A stretch of DNA of 64,000 nucleotides from Rhodoblastus sp. 17X3 (GTDB taxonomy: Bacteria > Pseudomonadota > Alphaproteobacteria > Rhizobiales > Beijerinckiaceae). Positions 8,308-18,155 of this stretch are shown piece after piece; position 1 is the stretch's first letter; each line of letters opens with the position of its first letter. The notes under the pieces were generated by a model. That model did no database searches. It had not been told where the DNA came from and saw nothing but the letters and a program-made list of their open reading frames with translations. The translations under genes were made by a program, and so were the position numbers. The stretch covers positions 1 through 64,000 of the forward strand of contig NZ_JASHHX010000013.1 in NCBI RefSeq assembly GCF_030056575.1, written 5' to 3'.

Positions 8308-10797
8308 TTAAGGTTTGATGTCTTTGACCCCGGGGACAAGGCGCGCGAGCATTGGCTCGAATTTGGAAACGTCCACGTCGAGCATCGTGCTGCTCGAAGG
8401 CATTCTCAATCCGGCCTCGGCGAAGGCTTTGAAAATGGCGTAAAGCACGTCGCTCCTCACGCGCGCCGCCCGCTCGACCTCCTCGACGAAACAGATCAGC
8501 TCGAAATCGAGCGAAGTCGCGCCGAAATTGGTGAACAGCACGATCGGCGCCGGGATGCCCACGACCTGATCCTGGGATCTGGCGGCGTCGGTCAGGATCT
8601 CGCGCACCTGTTCCGGGTCCGAGCCTGCGACGACCTGGACCGGGATCTTGATGCGGCCCATGCGGTCGCCGCGCACGAAATTCTTCACCACCCCGGTCAT
8701 CATATTACCGTTGGGGACGATCATGGTCGCGCGGTCCGCGGTCTCGATCTCGGTGGCGCGCACATTGATGCGCCGGACAAAGCCCTGTTCTTCGCCGATC
8801 ACGACCAGATCGCCGACGCGGATGGTGCGCTCCCACAGCAGGATCAGGCCCGAGACGAAATTATTGACCACCGATTGCAGGCCGAGGCCGATACCGACGG
8901 AGAGGGCGCCGGCGACAAGCGCGAGCCTTTCGAGATTGATGCCGAGAGAGGCGCCCGCGAACAGCAACGCGATCAGGAAGCCGATATAGCCGACGCTGGT
9001 GCGGATCGACGCCTGAAGCCCCTGATCGAGCTGGGTCAGGGGGAGATAGCGCTTTTCGAGCCAGCTCTGGATCGCGTGGGTGATGGCGTAGCCGAGGCCG
9101 AACAGCACGAGCGCGATCAGCAGGCTCCAGGGCGAGATGGTGACGTCGCCGAGCTTGAAGCCGAAGAAGGCCGATTCGATCGTGCCGAGCATGTCATGCG
9201 ACTGCAGGCCCCAGGGGGCCATCACCAGCAGGGCGGCGATCGCGTAAAGAGTCAGGGAAATGACGCCTTCGAGCAGCGCTCCGATCTGCGCCAGGCTTTC
9301 CCGGCGCAGGCCCACGCTGTTGACCAGCCCGCGGCTGAGACGGGAATTGGGCCGGAACGCCTGCTCCAACCCCTCGGAGGCGATCTTCAGCAACAGGAAC
9401 AGCAGGCCCGCGACAAAGGCGGTCCAGGCGAACTGCGTGACGAGGAAGGATGATAGCGCGATATAGCCAAGCAGATCGGCTCCGATCACCGCGACTGTCG
9501 CCGCCCAGGCGGCGAAGCGGATCGGCGGCCACCAGGGGCTTTCATCCTCAAGACCGGCGAACCGGCCGGTTTCCTCCTCTTCGGGGTCGTCCGGCGCGAC
9601 GATCCCATAGAGGCCCCGCATCAGCGTCAGGCCCACGAGCATGGCGAAGGTTCCCCGCGCCGCGACCGAGACCGGCAACGAGGCGCCGAGCACCTCGTCA
9701 AGCGCGTCGAACAATTTGCCGAACGCGATCAGCCCCGTGACGACCAGAACGAGGTTCATCAGCCGCTGCGCCACGCGGTCGCTGAGATCGAGCGGGCGCC
9801 AGAGCGGACGGCTCGGCGCCAGTATGGCGTTGCCCAGACCGACCGCCCAGGCGCAGAGAACCACGCCGCGAAAGAAAGCGTCGGACAGCGGCTTGAATTC
9901 CTGCCCGCCGAGGCCGAACCAGTCGGTCAGCGCGTAAAGGGCCGTCGCGGCGAGGATCGGAATGGCCGCCACGGCCACCGCGGTCCACAGCGCGGCGGCC
10001 GCCTTCTGCAGTTCGCTTGGCGGGCGTCCCGATTTCTCGCGCGGTATGACCTGGCGCGCGAGCAGGGTCGCGGCGACCACAGCGCCGATCAGAGCGAGCA
10101 GCAAAAGGCCGAACAGGATGGCGCCCCCATTGGACAGGACGCGGCCGAACTGGCCCGCCATGTCGAGGACGGCCCCCTTGGCGGCGGAAAGATTGTGGGT
10201 GGTGTCGCGCGCGACATCCATCCACAGGCTCGGCGAAACGATGCTCGACGAGCTCTGGAAAACGGCGTTGGAAAACAGGGTCCGACGCCTATCGGCGATT
10301 TGCGCCGCAAGCTGGTCGATGCGCAATTGCGCGACATTCGCCCGCTTGATGAGATCGTCGCTGGCCGAGAACAGCTTCTGCTGGTCCGCGCGTTCCTGCG
10401 TTACCGCCGGATCTTCCGGCGCCGCCGGCGGATTGGCCTTCGGGTCGGGCGGCGCGCCGAGCTGGTCGAGACGCGCCTTGAGCGCGGTCATCTTGGGCGA
10501 CACTTCGGCGATGACGCTCTGGATCTGGGTCGAGATCGGATCGAGCGAGGTGCGAATCTTGACCAGTTCGCCGTCGGTCATGCTGTCCGTCGCGAGCTTG
10601 GCCTCGATCTGGTCAAGGTTAAGCTTGGCGGCGTCCAGCCGCGCGCTCGGATCGACGGGCGGCGCGGATTCCGTGGGCGCCATCGTGGCGGGCGCGCCCT
10701 GCGGCTTCGCATCCTGCGCAGGCGCCGGCGCCGCCGCGCAGATGAGCAGCGCGGCCAGGATGTTCGCGAAAAACACGCGGGAAATGAGGCGCCTCAA
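8308..10797 (-). CDS. MscS-family mechanosensitive channel with DUF3772 domain
   Basis: 829 residues. The start is TTG with GGAG six bases upstream. A signal peptide (1-27) precedes a periplasmic coiled-coil/DUF3772 region (about 50-200), then several transmembrane helices (about 210-620). The MscS core follows: the pore-lining helix with SVGIGLGLQSVVNNFVSGL, the beta domain with RVGDLVVIGEEQG, and a C-terminal alpha/beta part ending near VPGVKDIKP. It belongs to the large MscK/YbdG-like class that opens under hypo-osmotic stress in the inner membrane. Confidence 0.9.
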   Translation of the reverse strand: MRRLISRVFFANILAALLICAAAPAPAQDAKPQGAPATMAPTESAPPVDPSARLDAAKLNLDQIEAKLATDSMTDGELVKIRTSLDPISTQIQSVIAEVSPKMTALKARLDQLGAPPDPKANPPAAPEDPAVTQERADQQKLFSASDDLIKRANVAQLRIDQLAAQIADRRRTLFSNAVFQSSSSIVSPSLWMDVARDTTHNLSAAKGAVLDMAGQFGRVLSNGGAILFGLLLLALIGAVVAATLLARQVIPREKSGRPPSELQKAAAALWTAVAVAAIPILAATALYALTDWFGLGGQEFKPLSDAFFRGVVLCAWAVGLGNAILAPSRPLWRPLDLSDRVAQRLMNLVLVVTGLIAFGKLFDALDEVLGASLPVSVAARGTFAMLVGLTLMRGLYGIVAPDDPEEEETGRFAGLEDESPWWPPIRFAAWAATVAVIGADLLGYIALSSFLVTQFAWTAFVAGLLFLLLKIASEGLEQAFRPNSRLSRGLVNSVGLRRESLAQIGALLEGVISLTLYAIAALLVMAPWGLQSHDMLGTIESAFFGFKLGDVTISPWSLLIALVLFGLGYAITHAIQSWLEKRYLPLTQLDQGLQASIRTSVGYIGFLIALLFAGASLGINLERLALVAGALSVGIGLGLQSVVNNFVSGLILLWERTIRVGDLVVIGEEQGFVRRINVRATEIETADRATMIVPNGNMMTGVVKNFVRGDRMGRIKIPVQVVAGSDPEQVREILTDAARSQDQVVGIPAPIVLFTNFGATSLDFELICFVEEVERAARVRSDVLYAIFKAFAEAGLRMPSSSTMLDVDVSKFEPMLARLVPGVKDIKP

Positions 10798-10857
10798 GGC
10801 AGTCTCCGAATCAATTGTTGCGCCAGAAATCGTGAAAATCGGCCCAAAAAATGGCGT

Positions 10858-11928
10858 TTAGACATCATCTCGCGCCTTTGGCGGCGGATCGGCATAAGCG
10901 TGGCTTTTTCCGCGCCAATCTTCAACCCGCCATTGCGCGCCTTCCCGACGCCAATAGACCGGGCCGGCCGGCGCCTTGCCATGCCCGCCCGGAATATCCA
11001 CGACATAAATAGGCTGACAAAGCCCTGATATGCGCCCCAGCAGCGCCCGGACCAGAGCCTGCCCCTCCTCCAGCGGCAGGCGCAGATGCGAGGTGCCCGG
11101 CGCGAGATCGCCCTGATGCAGATAATAGGGCTTGATCCGGTTCTCGACGAAAGCGCGCATCAGGGCGGAAAGCGTTTCAACATTGTTGTTCACCCCGCGC
11201 AAAAGCACGGTCTGGCTGACCATGACAATGCCGGAATCGATCAACCGCGCGATAGACGCCCGGGCGGCGGGCGTCAATTCGCGCGGATGGTTGGCGTGAA
11301 GAGCAATATAGATCGTCTTGCCGCTGGCGCGCAGGGCGCCAATCAACTCGTCGGTCACCCGTTCCGGCGTCAGCGCCGGGACGCGCGAATGGAAACGCAG
11401 GATCTTCACATGGTCCAGCGCCCCCAGCCGGGTCGAGAGGTCGGCCAGCCGGCGCGGCGAGACGGCGAGCGGATCGCCGCCGGTGACGATCAGCTCCCAG
11501 ATCTCCCGATGCGCGGCGAGATAGGCGAAAGCGGCGTCGAGCGCCTCCGCATCGAGCGGGCCGTCCGTCCCGGACCCGACGCGCTCGCGGCGGAAGCAGA
11601 ACCGGCAATAGACCGGGCAGACGCTGGTCAGCTTGAGCAAGGCGCGGTCGGGATAGCGGTGGATCAGGCCCTTGCTGACCTCATGGGCGTCGTCGCCGAT
11701 CGGGTCCTCGCGCTCCTGCGGCAGCAGGGTCAGCTCCGCCGCGTCGGGCAGGAATTGCCGGCCGATCGGATCGTCGCGGGTCTCAATGAGGGCGGCGACC
11801 CCCGGCGGCACGGCAAAGCTGTAGCGCGCCGCGACCTCGGCCAGAACGCCCACCTCGTCCGACGCGGCAAAGCCCGCCGCGATCAGCTCCTCGGGCCGGG
11901 TCAGGATCCTGCTTATGCGCTTGCTCAT
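10858..11928 (-). CDS. epmB: EF-P lysine 2,3-aminomutase-like enzyme EpmB
   Basis: 356 residues. Radical-SAM enzyme of the KamA family with the CxxxCxxC cluster motif CPVYCRFC (Cys104, 108, 111) and a PLP-binding lysine in DIPGGHGK (Lys318). EpmB converts lysine to (R)-beta-lysine, which EpmA attaches to EF-P. The assignment to EpmB rather than a catabolic aminomutase rests on length and on lying directly after epmA, with a 4-base ATGA overlap, and opposite efp. Confidence 0.9.
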   Translation of the reverse strand: MSKRISRILTRPEELIAAGFAASDEVGVLAEVAARYSFAVPPGVAALIETRDDPIGRQFLPDAAELTLLPQEREDPIGDDAHEVSKGLIHRYPDRALLKLTSVCPVYCRFCFRRERVGSGTDGPLDAEALDAAFAYLAAHREIWELIVTGGDPLAVSPRRLADLSTRLGALDHVKILRFHSRVPALTPERVTDELIGALRASGKTIYIALHANHPRELTPAARASIARLIDSGIVMVSQTVLLRGVNNNVETLSALMRAFVENRIKPYYLHQGDLAPGTSHLRLPLEEGQALVRALLGRISGLCQPIYVVDIPGGHGKAPAGPVYWRREGAQWRVEDWRGKSHAYADPPPKARDDV

Positions 11929-12971
11929 GGTCCCGCTTCTCTTGGCGCCGCCGTCGGCGCCCAGAGGACGTCCTCGATATGGACCGCGCCGGTGGCCAGC
12001 ATGACCAGACGATCCAGGCCGAGCGCGGCCCCGCTCGCGGGGGGCATCAGAGCCAGCGCGGCGAGAAAATCCTCATCGATCGGAAAGGCCGAGCCGTAAA
12101 TCCGCGTCCGCTCCGCCATGTCGGCCTCGAACCGGCGGCGCTGTTCGACGGGATCGGTCAGCTCGCCGAAGGCGTTGGCGAGCTCGACGCCGCAGCCGTA
12201 AAGCTCGAAACGCTCGGCGAAGCGCGGGTCGTCCGGCTTGCGCCGCGCCAGAGCCGCCTCGCTCGCGGGATAGTCGATCAGCACCGTCGCGCGGCCATGG
12301 CCGAGATTTTTCTCGATCTTCTCCGAGACGATCTTGCTGAACAGGTCGGACCAATGATCGTCAGCGCTCACCCGCAAGCCGAGCCGCGTCGCCTCGCCCG
12401 CAAGGGCGTCGCGGTCGTCCAGCAGGGCGGAGAGGTCGATGCCGGCGTGACGCGCAAAGGCCTCCGTCACGGGCAGGATTTCCGGCGCGGCGTAGGGATC
12501 GAGCCGCGACCCGCCGAAGCGGAACTCCGTTGCGCTGGCGGCCTGCGCGGCGGCGCGCAAGACGGCGACGCAATCGTCGATCAGGGCGCGATAGGGCGCC
12601 CCTGCGCGATACCATTCCAGCATGGTGAATTCGGGATGGTGCAACCGCGTGCGCTCGCCGTTGCGGAAGACATGGGCGAGCGAGAATATCCGCGTCTCGC
12701 CCGCCGCGAGCAGCTTCTTGCAGTCGAACTCCGGGGAACTGTGCAGGTAATAAGGCGTCGGCGCCCCGCCGATTGGCTCGTAGCGGGTGGCGAAGCCGGC
12801 AATATGCGTTTCGTTGCCGGGAGAAACCTGCAGGGCTGAAGGCTCGATCTCGACAAAGCCCTCGCTCTCGAAAAAGCCGCGCAAGGCCTTGACGATTCGC
12901 GCCCGCGCCAGCAGGCGGGGCTGCTTCGCGGCATGATGTTCCGGCGCCCAGAAGGCGGCGTTTCGCGCCAT
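11925..12971 (-). CDS. epmA: EF-P (R)-beta-lysine ligase EpmA (GenX/PoxA)
   Basis: 348 residues from the chosen ATG (MARNAAFWAP). The open frame runs 38 codons further upstream, but that extension does not look conserved and would reach towards the efp promoter. A class II aminoacyl-tRNA synthetase catalytic domain without an anticodon-binding domain: motif 2 region with FRNGERTRLHHPEFTMLEWY, and motif 3 with GAALGLDRLVML. It transfers beta-lysine to Lys34 of EF-P. First gene of the epmA-epmB unit, divergent from efp. Confidence 0.92.
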   Translation of the reverse strand: MARNAAFWAPEHHAAKQPRLLARARIVKALRGFFESEGFVEIEPSALQVSPGNETHIAGFATRYEPIGGAPTPYYLHSSPEFDCKKLLAAGETRIFSLAHVFRNGERTRLHHPEFTMLEWYRAGAPYRALIDDCVAVLRAAAQAASATEFRFGGSRLDPYAAPEILPVTEAFARHAGIDLSALLDDRDALAGEATRLGLRVSADDHWSDLFSKIVSEKIEKNLGHGRATVLIDYPASEAALARRKPDDPRFAERFELYGCGVELANAFGELTDPVEQRRRFEADMAERTRIYGSAFPIDEDFLAALALMPPASGAALGLDRLVMLATGAVHIEDVLWAPTAAPREAGP

Positions 12972-13120
12972 CCCGCCCCTACCCCATGTTGATGTGACAA
13001 AAAACTGGCGTTGCGGCGACGATTGGTTATTAGTGTCGCCGCAAGTTTCAAACAGGTCCATAGACCCGACCGCCCGCCGCTTCAACCGGCGAGGCGGGAG
13101 TCGCCGCAGGGAAATCGAAC

Positions 13121-13690
13121 GTGAGAATCATCGCCAGCAACGTCCGCAAGGGCAATATCATCGAGCACGAGGACGGCAATCTCTATGTCGTGCTGAGCGC
13201 CGAGAGCTTCTTCCCGGGCAAGGGCACGCCGACGACGCAGATCGACATGCGCCGCCTGTCCGACGGCAACAAGACCTCCGTGCGCTACAAGACCACCGAA
13301 CAGGTCGAGCGCGCCCATGTCGAGGACATGAATTTCAGCTATCTCTACGCGGATGGCGACGGCTTTACTTTCATGAACGACGACAATTTCGAACAGGTCA
13401 TCGTTCCCAAGGACGTGATCGGCGAACAGGCCGCCTATCTGCAGGAAGGCATGAAGTGCATCCTGTCGATCTTCAACGGCGTCGCCGTGGCGATCCAGCT
13501 TCCGGCCCGCGTGACGCTCGAAGTGATCGAGACCGAACCGGTCGTGAAGGGCCAGACCGCCTCCTCGTCCTACAAGCCCGCCAAGATGGACAATGGCCTG
13601 CGCGTGATGGTGCCCCCCCATATCGGCGTCGGAACCCGCATCGTCGTCCTCACCGAGGACAACACCTATGTCGAGCGCGCCAAGGACTGA
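13121..13690 (+). CDS. efp: Translation elongation factor P
   Basis: 189 residues, starting at GTG. Three beta-barrel domains of EF-P are recognisable: the KOW-like N-domain, the OB domain from about residue 65, and the C-terminal domain ending in [18 protein letters not shown]. The tip of domain I reads [11 protein letters not shown], placing Lys34 as the residue that EpmA/EpmB modify. It relieves ribosome stalling at polyproline, and several proteins in this window are proline-rich (tonB, the helicase tail). A strong terminator follows. Confidence 0.97.
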   Translation: MRIIASNVRKGNIIEHEDGNLYVVLSAESFFPGKGTPTTQIDMRRLSDGNKTSVRYKTTEQVERAHVEDMNFSYLYADGDGFTFMNDDNFEQVIVPKDVIGEQAAYLQEGMKCILSIFNGVAVAIQLPARVTLEVIETEPVVKGQTASSSYKPAKMDNGLRVMVPPHIGVGTRIVVLTEDNTYVERAKD

Positions 13691-13713
13691 GGTGCGCCAA
13701 CTCATTGAAAAGC

Positions 13714-13743
13714 AAAACGGCCGGGCGATCGCCCGGCCGTTTT
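13714..13743 (+). terminator. Terminator after efp
   Basis: A perfect 30-bp palindrome with AAAACGGCCGGGCGA as left arm and TCGCCCGGCCGTTTT as right arm, 23 bases after the efp stop. The T-run and A-run make it usable from both sides; the next gene is convergent. Confidence 0.85.
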
Positions 13744-13768
13744 CATTAGGACTGCGCGGCTTCGCAGC

Positions 13769-14095
13769 TCACCACGGCGCGCGGGGATTGGCGGCCGGCA
13801 GGTTGAACGGGCCCGGCAGCATCCAGTCGCCGAAAAGGTCGTTGCGGTAGGTGCCGCCCGGCGCAGGGGATTGATAGAACGTGCTGTCGTCCATGTAGCG
13901 ATTCCGGGTGCCGACCGGCACGACATTGCCGGGATCGAGGAAGCTGCGCTTCGTGACGGTCAGCTCGGCGGCGTCTGCGGCCGCCGCGACACGTGGAGAG
14001 GGCTGACGATGTTTATGCTTGCTCTCGGCCTGGGCGCCGGCGCAGACCAGCGCGCCCGATAACAGCGCGAGAACGAAAAGGGACTTACGGCGCAT
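13769..14095 (-). CDS. Small exported protein of unknown function
   Basis: 108 residues. The start is supported by AGGAG seven bases upstream. A signal peptide (about 1-23, ending AGAQA) is followed by a Lys/His-rich segment and a mature part with RSFLDPGNVVPVGTRNRYMDD and a Pro-rich C-terminus ending in NPRAPW. No domain is recognised. The layout resembles short periplasmic proteins conserved in Rhizobiales. Role unknown. Confidence 0.7.
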   Translation of the reverse strand: MRRKSLFVLALLSGALVCAGAQAESKHKHRQPSPRVAAAADAAELTVTKRSFLDPGNVVPVGTRNRYMDDSTFYQSPAPGGTYRNDLFGDWMLPGPFNLPAANPRAPW

Positions 14096-14211
14096 AATTG
14101 GCTCCTGATGCGGCTTGCCGGCAATTTAGCGCTTTGCCGGGACTTGCGATAGCGAATTGGCCGCCAAAGTTAAAAAACTCCGCTTGCGCGGTTTTCTTGC
14201 AACCCTTTGGC

Positions 14212-15696
14212 TCATTGGATCGTTTTTTCCGGGCGCCTTTTCACGGGCGCGGACGCCGGCTCGGCGCAGCCGCGCGCGCCGCGCGCCTGGGCGGCGGCGA
14301 AGAAGTCGCGCAGGGCGCGGTCCTCGCCGGCCGAAATCAGATCGAGGCGATTGAGCAGACAGGCGAGCGCGCCCGCGGACGCCGCCTCGTCATCAGCGCC
14401 GCAGGCAAAGCCCGCGATGGTCAACCCGAGCTGCGCCGCGCTGAAGCGGAAGCCCCTGCAGGCGTCGCGCGTAACGCCGCCTTCGGTCATGGTCATGGCC
14501 GCCGTCTCCAGGTCGCCGAAACGCGTGGCCTGCGTGTCGGCGACATTGGCGCGGCCAAGGCTGAGGCCGAGCTGCGCGGCGCGCCGCGCCATATCGACGA
14601 AAAAGGCCGCGTCGGCGGTTTTTTCGGTCCCGTGGCGATAGATCGAGAGCCGGAAAAAGGGGCCGGCCCCGGCGAATTCGCCAAAGGTCAGAACATCCTC
14701 GCGCCCGCCGCCCGTCGTATGGCGCCGCGCCGCATAAAGGCGCTTCTCACGGGCCAGCGACGGCGCGGAGAGGTCGTAAAGGCGCAAGGGCTTGGGAATT
14801 TCGAGCCAGACCGCGCGTTGCGCTCCGGGCAGCGCCGGGTTCGACGCAGCCACGACCGTCTCGTCGCCCCTGTCGTTCCCGGGCCATTGCGCCAGCAAGC
14901 CGCCGGCTCCCACCACGACCAGCCCGACCGCCGCGACCTTCAGGATCGGGGCGCTATAGGCGGCCAGAAAGCGGATCACGGGCTCCAGCACCAGCCCGGC
15001 CCGCCACGCCGCCTTGCCGGCGAGGAAAAGCGCCGCCGCAGCTCCATCGGCGGCCGTCGGGGCTTCCCCGGCTTCGGAGGGGACGGCGGGCGCGGCGCGT
15101 CCGGCCTCGATTGGATGAAACTCCCGCCTGTATTCGCGCGCGAGATCGGCGGCCCATATTTCATCGGGATCGCCAGGGGCGGCTCTGGCGTCGAGCCGGG
15201 CCTGCACCGCCTCGATCTCGCGCCGGCTGACCTCAAGGTTGATTTTCCGCGCCCCCGTCCCGCGCGGCTCGGAGCGGGGCTTTCGCGGCTCGGGGCGATC
15301 CTGAGGAGGCTCCTGGACAGGCTCGCGCCCGCCGTTCTCCAGTGTCTTGCGCGCCTGCGCGCGGCGGGCGCGAACCGGTTCGGCGGCCTCAACCGGCGCC
15401 TCTTCCCTCGCCGCTGTCTCGACCTGTGGACCCAGCAGGGCGCTCGCGGAAGCCATCAGCGCGGAAAAACGGGACTGCGCGGCGGCGACGCCCTGGCGTA
15501 GCGATTCGCCCATCGCCGCGCCGGCGCGGCCTTCGACGAGAGCGCCGATTTTGGCGAAGATCCGGGCCTGCAGCGCCGGCGCCCAATGACGCGCCGGGGT
15601 CCACGCGGGCTTCGCCGCGCCGGGCTTGCCTTGCGCGGAAAGAGAATCCTGGACATAGGCGCGGAAATCGCTTCCGCGGCGAAAAGTCGGGGTCAA
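14212..15696 (-). CDS. Conserved membrane protein of unknown function
   Basis: 494 residues, starting at TTG with GGGAGAGG upstream. The N-terminal half (1-235) is cytoplasmic-looking, rich in Ala, Pro, Glu and Arg. A hydrophobic segment near 265-290 (ILKVAAVGLVVVGAGGLLA) is one membrane helix. The C-terminal periplasmic-looking domain (about 310-480) carries RLSIYRHGTEK and several Cys residues (CRGFRF, FACGAD, ACLLNR, RGCAEP). I do not recognise the family. Confidence 0.7.
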   Translation of the reverse strand: MTPTFRRGSDFRAYVQDSLSAQGKPGAAKPAWTPARHWAPALQARIFAKIGALVEGRAGAAMGESLRQGVAAAQSRFSALMASASALLGPQVETAAREEAPVEAAEPVRARRAQARKTLENGGREPVQEPPQDRPEPRKPRSEPRGTGARKINLEVSRREIEAVQARLDARAAPGDPDEIWAADLAREYRREFHPIEAGRAAPAVPSEAGEAPTAADGAAAALFLAGKAAWRAGLVLEPVIRFLAAYSAPILKVAAVGLVVVGAGGLLAQWPGNDRGDETVVAASNPALPGAQRAVWLEIPKPLRLYDLSAPSLAREKRLYAARRHTTGGGREDVLTFGEFAGAGPFFRLSIYRHGTEKTADAAFFVDMARRAAQLGLSLGRANVADTQATRFGDLETAAMTMTEGGVTRDACRGFRFSAAQLGLTIAGFACGADDEAASAGALACLLNRLDLISAGEDRALRDFFAAAQARGARGCAEPASAPVKRRPEKTIQ

Positions 15697-15796
15697 AACG
15701 CAGCCTCTCCCGCGCCCCCCGGGGAGCGCATCGCAATGGCTCCATTTAGAGGAACATTTTACGAGTCTTGCGTTAGCGAACCGAAAGCATCTCGAT

Positions 15797-17104
15797 TCAC
15801 GATGAATCGATCGTTACGTCGAGCGCGCCGCCCGAAAAGCCGATCGCGTCCGCCTGAACGATCCTGCCCGGCGGCTGGCCGGGCGTGCGGACCGGCGTGA
15901 AATCATCGGCCCGGCCCATGCCGCCGCGCTCGGTCAGGACGCGCAGCCGCCGCCCCGTCTGCGCCAGCAAATGCCGCGTCAATGCTTGTTCCCCCGCCTC
16001 GCGTAAAAAAGCCGCGCGCGCCTTGACCAGTTCGGGCGCCACGCGCGGCATCCGCGCCGCGGGCGTTCCCGGCCGCGCCGAAAACGGAAAGACGTGGAGG
16101 AAGCTCAGGCCGCAATCCTCGATCAACGCGAGCGAACGCGCCGCCATGTCGTCGTCCTCGGTCGGAAAGCCCGCGATGAGGTCGGCGCCGAAGGCCATGT
16201 CCGGGCGAAGGCGCCGCAATTCGGCGCAGAACGCCACGCTGTCGGCGCGGCTGTGGCGGCGCTTCATGCGCTTGAGGATCAGATCGTCGCCCGATTGCAG
16301 CGACAAATGCAGATAGGGCGCGAGCCTTTCCTCCTCGGCGAAGGCCGCGAGCAATCCGGCGTCGGCCTCGATGCAGTCAACCGACGACAGGCGCAGGCGC
16401 GGCAGGTCCCGCAATTCGCGCAGCAACAGGCGCACCAGCCCGCCAAGCCTGGGCGCGCCCGGCAGATCCGCGCCCCAGGAGGTCAGGTCGACGCCGGTGA
16501 GGACGATTTCCTTGTGGCCCGTCTCGACGAATTTGCGCGCCTGGGCCAGAGCCACCTCAGGCGAGACGGAGCGCGACGGCCCCCGCCCGGAAGGGATGAC
16601 GCAAAAGGTGCAGCTATGGTCGCAGCCATTCTGGATGGCGAGAAAGGCGCGCGTATGGCCCTCGATCGCGGCGAGCACGCTGGCCGCCGCATTGTCGCGC
16701 CGCGCCGCCTCCGCCACCGGAGCGACATTGACCCTTTGCGCGAAGCCCGCCCAGGACAAGGCGCGGGTCTTTTCGGCATTGCCCATGACATGGGCGACTT
16801 CGGCCATGTCGGAGAATATCTGCGGCTCGATTTGCGCCGCGCAGCCGGTCACGACGATGCGCGCCAACGGGTTTTCCCGCTTCAGCCGGCGAATCGCCTG
16901 CCGCGCCTGCCGGGTCGATTCGGCGGTGACGGCGCAGGTGTTGACGACGACGAGGTCCTTTTCGCCGCCCTGCCCAGCCAGTTCACGAATGGTCTGCGAT
17001 TCGGCGAGATTGAGCCGGCAGCCGAATGTCAGGACTTCGACCGCGCCCGACATTTTCGCGCCCGACTCTTGCGCGGTGAGCGCGCCCGACTGGGGCGGCT
17101 TCAT
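15797..17104 (-). CDS. mtaB: tRNA t6A37 methylthiotransferase MtaB
   Basis: 435 residues from the ATG that overlaps the dapF stop by four bases. The N-terminal UPF0004 domain carries three cluster cysteines (FGC at 29, NTC at 57, TGC at 88). The radical-SAM motif is NGCDHSCTFC (Cys161, 165, 168). Together these mark the two 4Fe-4S clusters of methylthiotransferases. MtaB adds a methylthio group to t6A37 of tRNAs reading ANN codons. The dapF-mtaB arrangement suggests co-transcription. Confidence 0.9.
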   Translation of the reverse strand: MKPPQSGALTAQESGAKMSGAVEVLTFGCRLNLAESQTIRELAGQGGEKDLVVVNTCAVTAESTRQARQAIRRLKRENPLARIVVTGCAAQIEPQIFSDMAEVAHVMGNAEKTRALSWAGFAQRVNVAPVAEAARRDNAAASVLAAIEGHTRAFLAIQNGCDHSCTFCVIPSGRGPSRSVSPEVALAQARKFVETGHKEIVLTGVDLTSWGADLPGAPRLGGLVRLLLRELRDLPRLRLSSVDCIEADAGLLAAFAEEERLAPYLHLSLQSGDDLILKRMKRRHSRADSVAFCAELRRLRPDMAFGADLIAGFPTEDDDMAARSLALIEDCGLSFLHVFPFSARPGTPAARMPRVAPELVKARAAFLREAGEQALTRHLLAQTGRRLRVLTERGGMGRADDFTPVRTPGQPPGRIVQADAIGFSGGALDVTIDSS

Positions 17105-18042
17105 CGCGCCGCCGTCTCGGGCGCAAAAATGTCGGGCGTCAGGATTTGCGAAAATTCCAGCTCCACCGGCCCCGTCATGATGACATGACCATCGGCGGCC
17201 CGCCATTCGATGATCAGATCGCCACCCGGCAAGGCGATGGTCGCGCGCCGCTCGGTGAGGCCCGCGCGCACGCCCGCAACGAGAGTGGCGCAGGCCGCCG
17301 TGCCGCAGGCGAGCGTCAGGCCGGTTCCGCGCTCCCAGACCTTCAGCCGCACCGAATCGCTCGACAGAACCTGGGCCAGCGAGATATTGGCCCGCAGCGG
17401 AAACAGCGGATCATGCTCCAGCGCCGGCCCGATCGCGGCGAGGTCATGGGCCTCGATGGACGAAACGAAGAAGATCGCATGGGGATTGCCCATGCTGACG
17501 CAGGAGGCCGGCGGCAGGCCAAATTTTTTCAGATCGACTGCGGCCGTGTCCACGACTTCATGCGCCAGCGGAATGTCGCGCCAGCCGAGGCGCGGGGGGC
17601 CCATATCGACCGCATAGGAGAACGGGCCTTCGCGGCGCACGGCCAAAGGCCCGGCCGAGGTCGCCAGCGCGAGCGACGCGGCGCCGGAACGCTCGGCGAG
17701 ATAATGGGCGACGCAGCGCGTGCCGTTTCCACAGGAGGCCGAGAGCGAGCCATCCTGATTGTAAATGGTCATGAAGGCGTCGTCAGTCGCAACGTGCGGA
17801 TCGGACAGCACCATGAGCTGGTCATAGGCGAGGCCCGGCGCGCGCGCCAGCGCCCGGGCGTCCTCGGCGCTCGGCAAGACGTCCGAGCCGCGCAGATCGA
17901 GGACCAGAATGGCGTTGCCAGCGCCGTTCATCCTGAAGATCTCGCGCCCCGCCAGCGGATGACGCGGCGGCAGGGCGAGGCTGGAAATTGCGGCGGCGGG
18001 AAAATCGGTCAAGCTTTTGGTCCGGAAATGTCGCGCGTTCAT
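17101..18042 (-). CDS. dapF: Diaminopimelate epimerase
   Basis: 313 residues from the chosen ATG (MNARHFRTKS). The open frame continues upstream by 113 codons, with composition unlike the family. Both catalytic cysteines are present: Cys104 in SASCGNGTRC and Cys246 in LACGTAAC, giving the two-base epimerase mechanism. It converts LL- to meso-diaminopimelate for lysine and peptidoglycan. The N-terminal extension of about 30 residues before FRMNGAGN is longer than in most DapF, so a later start is possible. Confidence 0.92.
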   Translation of the reverse strand: MNARHFRTKSLTDFPAAAISSLALPPRHPLAGREIFRMNGAGNAILVLDLRGSDVLPSAEDARALARAPGLAYDQLMVLSDPHVATDDAFMTIYNQDGSLSASCGNGTRCVAHYLAERSGAASLALATSAGPLAVRREGPFSYAVDMGPPRLGWRDIPLAHEVVDTAAVDLKKFGLPPASCVSMGNPHAIFFVSSIEAHDLAAIGPALEHDPLFPLRANISLAQVLSSDSVRLKVWERGTGLTLACGTAACATLVAGVRAGLTERRATIALPGGDLIIEWRAADGHVIMTGPVELEFSQILTPDIFAPETAAR

Positions 18043-18155
18043 ATTGGGTTTAGGCGCAATATAGGAGAAAAGAGCGCCCGCGGCCATATTCAGCCAAATA
18101 GCGGGCGTTAGAATGAATTGATTCGCGCGCGCCGCGCCAGATCGGGAGCTGTCGG

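Noticed and set aside
7687-9453. 588-residue open frame opposite the CAP and MscS genes
   Set aside because: Shadow frame; the opposite strand encodes two recognisable proteins.
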